This document shows, piece by piece, positions 58,702-64,000 of a stretch of DNA of 64,000 nucleotides. The position numbers and the translations under genes were made by a program. How positions within the stretch are numbered: the first letter of the stretch is position 1; every line of letters begins with the position of its first letter. The notes under the pieces are model-generated. The model was not told where the DNA came from and did not search any database. It was given only the letters and a program-made list of their open reading frames with translations. This DNA comes from CAYQVW01 sp964421245. GTDB taxonomy: Bacteria > Margulisbacteria > WOR-1 > XYC2-FULL-46-14. Location: contig CAYQVW010000001.1 in the NCBI GenBank assembly GCA_964421245.1, forward strand, positions 124,001 to 188,000, read 5' to 3'.

Positions 58702-59319
58702 ATGAATAAAATTGTTATATTGGTATTGCTTTTTATGTTTATTTTTGTTTCAGTCGGTTTTGCAAGTCAGGAAGAAGAAAAAACAAAAATAAACAATGAG
58801 ATCAGAAGACTAACTGTTAAACTAAAGACTTCGAAAGTGAAGAGCCATCGTGTTAAGATTCAAAAACTAATTCTCAAATATAAGCAAAGATTAGCAAGAA
58901 TTCAGGAGGAAGAGCTTTTATCCCAATCTGGAATGAACAAATATGCATTAGAGGGGAGAGTTGCATCCCTTGGGTTTGGTGGGGGAGGTGCACTTCTTTC
59001 TTTAGGATATCAGAAGCTTGGTGGTCCTGCATTGCTAAGGGGTGGAGTTGGTTATGGTTTGGGCAGTAATTATTCTATTCTTGAGGCAAAAGCGGGTCTT
59101 GGTTATATAATTTCTGGAAAGAATTATGTTGCACTTGATTTGACTTATGCTAGCTATTCAAAGAAAATTGAGGGTGTTTTAGGTGTTTCAGGAAATCTTG
59201 GTGCAGGTGGATCAATTGGTGTAGGAATAATATATGGCCATAAGATAAATAATCTTTTAGCAGAAATTGGATATGTGACTAATTTAGGTGTAATGGCAAA
59301 ATTGGGTATTTTATTTTAG
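58702..59319 (+). CDS. Small outer membrane barrel-like protein with coiled-coil N-terminus
   Basis: A 205-residue protein with a signal peptide (IVILVLLFMFIFVSVGFAS), then a charged helical stretch EEEKTKINNEIRRLTVKL to RLARIQEEELL that looks like a coiled coil. The last 130 residues are Gly-rich with alternating strands (YQKLGGPALLRGGVGYGLG, YVALDLTYASYS) and end in LGILF, with a C-terminal Phe, consistent with a small beta-barrel. Function unknown. TTAGGAGGATTTTT precedes ATG 58702. A strong terminator follows. Confidence 0.68.
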   Translation: MNKIVILVLLFMFIFVSVGFASQEEEKTKINNEIRRLTVKLKTSKVKSHRVKIQKLILKYKQRLARIQEEELLSQSGMNKYALEGRVASLGFGGGGALLSLGYQKLGGPALLRGGVGYGLGSNYSILEAKAGLGYIISGKNYVALDLTYASYSKKIEGVLGVSGNLGAGGSIGVGIIYGHKINNLLAEIGYVTNLGVMAKLGILF

Positions 59320-59343
59320 TGGATTAATTGGATTGTTGTATAT

Positions 59344-59385
59344 AACAAAAGCGGAATAATTACTTATTCCGCTTTTGTTGTTTTT
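59344..59385 (+). terminator. Rho-independent terminator
   Basis: A perfect 16-bp stem AACAAAAGCGGAATAA (59344-59359), loop TTAC, complement (59364-59379), followed by GTTTTT. It ends transcription of the small barrel gene. Confidence 0.92.
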
Positions 59386-59389
59386 AGTA

Positions 59390-59395
59390 TATAAT
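59390..59395 (+). promoter_or_regulatory. -10 box 10 bases before the VWA lipoprotein start
   Basis: TATAAT lies 10 bases before ATG 59406, directly after the terminator, with no Shine-Dalgarno and no recognisable -35. A leaderless mRNA is likely. Confidence 0.45.
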
Positions 59396-59405
59396 AATGC
59401 TCTAC

Positions 59406-60419
59406 ATGAAAAAAATAGCACTTATTTTAATTTTGTTTTTAGCACTAGGAATAATGGGGTGTGGTGGTGATGATTCTTCGGGAACTGGATCAACTCCAAG
59501 TACGACAAATCCTACTGTCGGTTCTCCTCAGCCTGGTGTTACTGATATAGAAGTCGGGTCAGGTGGTGGACCGGAGGGGACTCCCGGAGGGAGTACGGTT
59601 ACTATTTATACAGTTGTTGTTGATAGCACAACCCTGGATCCAATTGATAATCTAAAGAGTGGAAATTTTGAAATAACTATCCAAGCTGGATCAGCTGCGG
59701 CACAAGAGTGTAGTTTAGTAAGTTTAGAATATAAAACTGGGCAGTCTGGAGAACCGATTTCTTATGCTATGATTCTTGATCGAAGTGTTTCAATGCAGGT
59801 AACAGATATTGCGAGTTTGCAGGCAGCTGCAACGGCTTTTGTAAATAGTATGTCAGCTACAGATGAGGGAGCAGTAATTAATTTTGGACAGGATAATAAT
59901 GTTGATCAGGGGCTGACCACTAGCAAAACTAGTTTAATCAACGCAATTGAAAATCCATCTACACTTATTAAAGGTAATACTTATCTCTATGATGCCATTT
60001 ATACAGGAATAAATACGGTTAAGAGCGGGAGTAACACCCGTAAAGCGGTTTTAGCTATGACCGATGGCTCTGATACCGGTAGCACGTATTCAAAAGCAAA
60101 TATTATTGAAGAGGCTCAGGATAATAATGTTCCAGTCTATACGATCGGATTAGGACATGCTTCAACAGTTACTGCATACAAGACGCTTTTGCAGGATGTT
60201 GCATCGAGTACTGGGGGACTGTACTATCAAGCACCGACCAGTATCGATTTGTTGAATCTATATTCAAAGCTTTCTTCAGCTCTCTCAAGTTATTATGTGA
60301 TGGTCTTTTCCTTACCGGCGGGACAGGTTTTACAATCTGGAGTAACTTATACGATTCAGGTATCAATTGTTAGCTATGGAAGCATTACTTCCTCGGCAAC
60401 TTTTACACTTACACTATAA
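59406..60419 (+). CDS. VWA-domain lipoprotein
   Basis: A lipoprotein with signal MKKIALILILFLALGIMGC (lipobox IMGC) and a Gly/Ser/Thr-rich linker, then a von Willebrand factor A domain starting near residue 115. The MIDAS motif DRSVSMQ and the TDGSDTGS segment are present, so it may bind a divalent metal and a protein ligand. ATG 59406 is chosen over the in-frame ATG 59397 because it begins MKKIALIL and leaves 10 bases after TATAAT. Total 337 residues. The role is unknown. Next gene is glyA, 14 bases on. Confidence 0.82.
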   Translation: MKKIALILILFLALGIMGCGGDDSSGTGSTPSTTNPTVGSPQPGVTDIEVGSGGGPEGTPGGSTVTIYTVVVDSTTLDPIDNLKSGNFEITIQAGSAAAQECSLVSLEYKTGQSGEPISYAMILDRSVSMQVTDIASLQAAATAFVNSMSATDEGAVINFGQDNNVDQGLTTSKTSLINAIENPSTLIKGNTYLYDAIYTGINTVKSGSNTRKAVLAMTDGSDTGSTYSKANIIEEAQDNNVPVYTIGLGHASTVTAYKTLLQDVASSTGGLYYQAPTSIDLLNLYSKLSSALSSYYVMVFSLPAGQVLQSGVTYTIQVSIVSYGSITSSATFTLTL

Positions 60420-60433
60420 AAAGGAGATTTGTT

Positions 60434-61669
60434 ATGCATTTTGGAATAGAGAATGTTAGAAGAGAAGATCCGGAAATTGCAAAGGCGATTGATCAAGAGC
60501 TTCTGAGGCAACAGACTAACCTGGAATTAATAGCCTCAGAAAACTTCACTTCACGTGCAGTGCTTGAAGCTGCAGGGAGTGTTTTAACCAATAAATATGC
60601 CGAGGGATACCCTGGAAAACGTTATTATGGTGGGTGTAAACATATTGATGTTGTAGAGTCACTTGCAATAGAGAGGGTAAAGAAACTATTTAACGCTGAG
60701 CATGCCAATGTACAGCCTCACTCTGGTTCACAAGCTAATTTTGCCGTCTATATGGCCTTTCTAAAACCGGGAGACACTGTTTTAGGCTTAGATTTGTCCC
60801 ATGGTGGACACTTAACTCATGGTAGCTTTGTCAACGTTTCTGGTATTTTATATAAATTTGTTCCATATGGGGTAAGAAAAGATACAGAAACTATTGATTA
60901 TGATAAGCTAGCAGACCTTGCAAAAAAACATAAACCGAAAATGATAGTTTCAGGGGCAACCGCCTATCCACGTATTTTTGATTTTAAGCGTTTAAGAGAA
61001 ATTGCAGATTCGGTTGGGGCGATTCTAATGATTGATATTGCTCACATTGCAGGATTAATTGTTGCAGGAGTTCATCCGTCACCGGTTCCATATGCACAAG
61101 TTGTAACTTCAACTACCCATAAGACTCTTCGAGGTCCCCGTGGTGGTCTTATATTATGCAAAGAGGAATATGCCAAACAGATAAATAAGGCAGTCTTTCC
61201 TGGAATTCAGGGTGGGCCGCTGGAGCATATCATTGCAGCAAAAGCAGTTGCCTTTAAAGAGGCTGCAACCCCAGAGTTTAAAAAATATCAGCAGCAGGTA
61301 GTTAAAAATGCCAGAGCCATGGCAGATGAGTTTATTAAATTAGGACTTCGCCTTGCTTCTGGTGGAACGGACAATCATCTTATGTTGGTTGATGTTAGAA
61401 GTAAAAAGATAACCGGAAAGATTGCAGAGAAAACATTAGATGAAGTTCAAATAACTGTTAATAAAAATACCATTCCGTTTGATCCAGAAAAGCCATTTGT
61501 AACTTCTGGAGTTAGAATTGGAACCCCGGCAGTTACATCTCGTGGAATGAAAGAAAATGAAATGAAAATAATAGCACAGTTGATTGATAGGGCATTATCT
61601 GGTAAAGATAAAGAAGAACTTAGAAAAGAAGTTATTGATTTATGTGGGAAGTTTCCTCTGTATTCATAA
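60434..61669 (+). CDS. glyA: Serine hydroxymethyltransferase
   Basis: A PLP enzyme linking serine and glycine and supplying methylene-THF, which feeds the purine transformylases. It has NLELIASENFTSRAVLEAAGS, NKYAEGYPGKRYYGGC, NVQPHSGSQANFAVY, and STTHKTLRGPRGGL with the PLP Lys at about 231. Length is 411 residues, standard. AAAAAGGAGAT precedes ATG 60434. Confidence 0.98.
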   Translation: MHFGIENVRREDPEIAKAIDQELLRQQTNLELIASENFTSRAVLEAAGSVLTNKYAEGYPGKRYYGGCKHIDVVESLAIERVKKLFNAEHANVQPHSGSQANFAVYMAFLKPGDTVLGLDLSHGGHLTHGSFVNVSGILYKFVPYGVRKDTETIDYDKLADLAKKHKPKMIVSGATAYPRIFDFKRLREIADSVGAILMIDIAHIAGLIVAGVHPSPVPYAQVVTSTTHKTLRGPRGGLILCKEEYAKQINKAVFPGIQGGPLEHIIAAKAVAFKEAATPEFKKYQQQVVKNARAMADEFIKLGLRLASGGTDNHLMLVDVRSKKITGKIAEKTLDEVQITVNKNTIPFDPEKPFVTSGVRIGTPAVTSRGMKENEMKIIAQLIDRALSGKDKEELRKEVIDLCGKFPLYS

Positions 61670-61679
61670 AGGAATTTGA

Positions 61680-62366
61680 ATGATTGAATTAAGAAATGTG
61701 ACTAAAAATTTTTCCAATGGAGTGGATGCACTGCTTGGAGTAACCCTACATATTGGCAAAGAAGAATTTATTTTTTTGGTTGGTCCCTCAGGTGCTGGTA
61801 AAACTACTCTTATGAAAATGCTTTATAGGGAAGAAGTTCCATCAGCCGGACAGGTTGTGGTTGATAGAATTAATGTTACAAAGTTGAATGAAGATCAAAT
61901 TCCGTACTTACGCCGCAATATTGGGGTAGTTTTTCAGGATTATAAACTTTTACTAAGGCGCACTGTCTATGAAAATGTTGCTTTTGCCCTTCAGGTAACC
62001 GGAGCTGCTCGTTCTCAAATTAGAAGAAGAACAATGCAGGCCCTTGAATTAGTCGGCATGATGAAGAGAGCAAAGTCTTTTCCGTCAGAGCTTTCTGGTG
62101 GAGAGAAACAAAAGACTTGTATTGCTCGAGCAATTGTTAATACCCCACCAATCTTGTTGGCTGATGAGCCAACCGGAAACCTCGATCCACAGACCTCTTG
62201 GGACATTATGGAATTACTTGATAAAATTAACAGAAGGAAAACAACTGTTGTGGTTGCGACCCACAATAAGAATATTGTTGATGGGATGAAGAAAAGGGTA
62301 GTTGCAATTGAGGGTGGGAGGATTGTTCGTGATCAACAGTTGGGGATGTATAATCACGATGAGTAG
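61680..62366 (+). CDS. ftsE: Cell division ATP-binding protein FtsE
   Basis: The ATPase of the FtsEX complex that controls peptidoglycan hydrolases at the septum. The 228-residue protein has Walker A GPSGAGKTTL (about 37-46), signature LSGGEKQKTC and Walker B ILLADEPTGNLD. The GGEKQK signature differs slightly from the usual GGEQQR. It overlaps ftsX by 8 bases (ATGAGTAG). Confidence 0.95.
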   Translation: MIELRNVTKNFSNGVDALLGVTLHIGKEEFIFLVGPSGAGKTTLMKMLYREEVPSAGQVVVDRINVTKLNEDQIPYLRRNIGVVFQDYKLLLRRTVYENVAFALQVTGAARSQIRRRTMQALELVGMMKRAKSFPSELSGGEKQKTCIARAIVNTPPILLADEPTGNLDPQTSWDIMELLDKINRRKTTVVVATHNKNIVDGMKKRVVAIEGGRIVRDQQLGMYNHDE

Positions 62367-63249
62367 CGTGTCTAATTTTGAATTTTTTCTAGTTGAGGCA
62401 ATTAGGGGAGTATTTCGCTCGCCCTTGATGAGTTTTGTTGCAATTGGTATTGTAACTGTTACCTTGACCATATTCGGTTTTTTTCTTTTGGGGGTTGTGA
62501 ATTTGGGAAATATTGTCTCGGATATGGGGGCAAAACTTGATATAACTTCTTATGTTAATCAGGATTTAACAGCTCATGAAGCGGCAGATCTGCAAATAAG
62601 ACTGTCAAAAATTGATGGTGTTGAGCTGGTTAACTATTACTCAAAAAATGATTCATGGAAAGATTTTAAAGAAGATTATGCGGGAAAGCTTGATTTGGAG
62701 GATGTTATTTTAGAAAATCCGCTTCCCAATACCTTTGCCATAAAAGTTCGTAATCCCGAAGTGCTTCCATTGGTTGCTGCATCTATCTCAAAAATAAAGA
62801 TTATTGATGAAGTTAGATATAGTGGCAAACTGATAAATCAAGTTCAGCACTTGGTGGATGCAGTTAGGATTGGTGGATTTATTTTGGTATTACTCTTGTT
62901 TTTTGCGACCTTATTAATTGTTGTAAATACAATTCGCTTAACTGTTTTGGCGCGAGAAGCTGATATATATATAATGAAGCTGGTAGGGGCTACCAGCTCT
63001 TTTGTTCGTTGGCCTTTTGTTATTGAAGGAATTTTGATTGGTATAGCCGGAGGAATTATTTCTGTCTTAATATTGCGCTCAAGTTATGAGACTCTGGCTT
63101 TTAAAATCGGATCTGCTTTCCCATTTTTACCGGTTGTAACAGATTCTTTCCTTTTAACTGTAATCTTTGCTGCAGTTGGGATAGCTGGTTCTATTCTTGG
63201 AATGATAGGAGGATATATTTCGGTATCGAAATTATTAAAAAATGCTTAA
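62359..63249 (+). CDS. ftsX: Cell division membrane protein FtsX
   Basis: A 296-residue FtsX-like transmembrane protein. The first helix (MSFVAIGIVTVTLTIFGFFLL) is followed by an extracytoplasmic loop of about 120 residues with GVELVNYYSKNDSWKDFKEDY, then three further helices including FILVLLLFFATLLIVVNT and GILIGIAGGIISVLIL. ATG 62359 gives the natural start, 8 bases inside ftsE. The longer frame from 62302 would encode a hydrophilic stretch read from the ftsE 3' end. Confidence 0.93.
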   Translation: MSSVSNFEFFLVEAIRGVFRSPLMSFVAIGIVTVTLTIFGFFLLGVVNLGNIVSDMGAKLDITSYVNQDLTAHEAADLQIRLSKIDGVELVNYYSKNDSWKDFKEDYAGKLDLEDVILENPLPNTFAIKVRNPEVLPLVAASISKIKIIDEVRYSGKLINQVQHLVDAVRIGGFILVLLLFFATLLIVVNTIRLTVLAREADIYIMKLVGATSSFVRWPFVIEGILIGIAGGIISVLILRSSYETLAFKIGSAFPFLPVVTDSFLLTVIFAAVGIAGSILGMIGGYISVSKLLKNA

Positions 63250-64000
63250 ATTTTTAAGAAAAAACGCAAAATGGATGTTATTCGTAGTGGCTTTTGTATT
63301 TATTTTTTCAATTCTTTATGGAATGAGCTTTACTGTAGGACGGGGAGGAGGGCAGAAGAAAAATCAGGGATTTCTTAAGATAAATGGTAAAGAAATCGAT
63401 CCTGCTCATTATAATCGCATTTACGATAAATTGAGATCTGGTTATCCCAATAAGCTTTCTCCAAAAGAGATTCTTTACTTGCAGAGCATGACTATTTCTC
63501 AAACAATTGATTTTACACTAATGCTTAATCAGGCAAAACGAGAAGTAAAGATTTCTGGCGCAGAACTTAATCGTGCAATTGAGAGTATCGCTAAGCAGCA
63601 AAAACTAAATTCGGTAGACCAATTGAAGAGATTGTTAAAGAGATCTGGTATGAAATGGAATGATTTCAAAAAGATGGTAAAAGACGATATATTGGTTCAA
63701 AAACTAGTTACTAAAAAACGCAATGAGATTAAAGTTAGCCCTAATGATTTGCGCGAGATTAGAGCGAGCCACATATTAATTCGTCATCAAAAGGGAAAAG
63801 AAAAGGAAGTAAAGACAAGGATTAAAAATATTTATAAGCGGGCAAAATCGGGGGAAGATTTTTCAAAACTGGCAAAGAAATATTCCGAGGATCCAGGGTC
63901 AGCCAAGAAGGATGGAGATTTAGGTTATTTTACTACAGGTGCTATGGTTGCCCAGTTTGAAGAAGCTGCTTTTAAACTTAAGCTTGGAGAAATTAGTCAG
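63242..64000 (+). CDS. SurA/PpiC-type periplasmic foldase, 3' end outside window
   Basis: The 253 residues seen start MLKFLRKNAKWMLFVVAFVFIFSILYGM (in outline), one N-terminal transmembrane helix, then a SurA_N-like domain with FLKINGKEIDPAHYNRIYD. A PpiC rotamase domain begins at about residue 180 with ASHILIRHQ and continues EDFSKLAKKYSEDPGSAKKDGDLGYF. It would help proteins fold or insert in the outer membrane. It overlaps ftsX by 8 bases. The gene runs off the window. Confidence 0.88.
   Translation, partial: MLKFLRKNAKWMLFVVAFVFIFSILYGMSFTVGRGGGQKKNQGFLKINGKEIDPAHYNRIYDKLRSGYPNKLSPKEILYLQSMTISQTIDFTLMLNQAKREVKISGAELNRAIESIAKQQKLNSVDQLKRLLKRSGMKWNDFKKMVKDDILVQKLVTKKRNEIKVSPNDLREIRASHILIRHQKGKEKEVKTRIKNIYKRAKSGEDFSKLAKKYSEDPGSAKKDGDLGYFTTGAMVAQFEEAAFKLKLGEISQ

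Noticed and set aside
62302..62358. A longer FtsX starting inside ftsE
   Set aside because: The extra 19 residues are an out-of-frame reading of the ftsE 3' end; ATG 62359 in the ATGAGTAG junction fits the usual ftsEX coupling.

Overview
The window is a densely packed, AT-rich bacterial chromosome segment. It encodes lipoproteins with clear lipoboxes, several secreted beta-barrel-like proteins (one carrying SLH domains), FtsEX and a SurA/PpiC-like chaperone, so the cell is most likely a diderm (two-membrane) bacterium. UGA is used as a normal stop. The porin-like barrel with SLH repeats, the rpmE-prfA-prmC-sua5 order and the candidate-phylum style of the secreted proteins would fit an uncultured lineage such as Margulisbacteria/Saganbacteria (WOR-1), but that placement is inference. 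I see no rRNA, tRNA or CRISPR array, and no gene-free stretch longer than about 300 bases.

Bases 1-34331 form a large surface-glycan locus. It holds many glycosyltransferases (GT2, GT4, GT-C-like), a polymerase/ligase-like membrane protein, a WecA/MraY-type initiating transferase, and nucleotide-sugar enzymes (two GDP-mannose 4,6-dehydratase homologues, a GDP-mannose-hydrolase-like Nudix protein, UDP-glucose dehydrogenase, a UDP-glucuronate decarboxylase-like protein). It also holds a rich set of modification enzymes: a sulfotransferase with its own APS kinase, a C-methyltransferase, a DegT-type aminotransferase, an MBOAT/SGNH O-acylation pair, a polysaccharide deacetylase, an AsnB-type amidotransferase and two cobalamin-binding radical SAM proteins. 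A three-gene minus-strand operon (11653-16435) sits inside the otherwise plus-strand locus. The product should be a chemically decorated polysaccharide, possibly sulfated, acylated, methylated and amidated. No Wzx flippase or ABC exporter is visible here.

Bases 34367-43603 hold a geranylgeranyl-reductase-like flavoprotein, both glycyl-tRNA synthetase subunits, a compact GC-rich hairpin repeat, three secreted or outer-membrane proteins and a prolyl-tRNA synthetase that lacks the usual editing insertion. Bases 43600-50163 are a YjbQ-family gene and a purine operon: a divergent PurF-like protein, PurF, a small zinc-ribbon protein, PurM, PurN and PurH with a lysine-rich N-terminal extension. After an outer-membrane barrel gene and an orphan receiver-like gene comes an intact IS30-family element (52057-53093).

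Bases 53130-55813 are the minus-strand rpmE-prfA-prmC-sua5 translation cluster. Bases 55910-60419 encode lipoproteins and a small barrel protein, two of them from divergent promoter regions that share one -35 motif. Bases 60434-64000 hold glyA, ftsE, ftsX and the start of a SurA/PpiC-type foldase.

The most notable signals are: (1) a perfect palindrome with the core CAGGTCGCGACCTG sitting in frame inside both purF and sua5; (2) a PurF paralogue with an eroded glutaminase site next to a canonical PurF; (3) a GMD homologue whose catalytic Glu is Asn, inside a Nudix/C-methyltransferase/aminotransferase operon; (4) several operon-leading genes with a -10 box 8-10 bases before the start codon and no Shine-Dalgarno, suggesting leaderless mRNAs; and (5) a radical SAM gene that appears to start at ATT.
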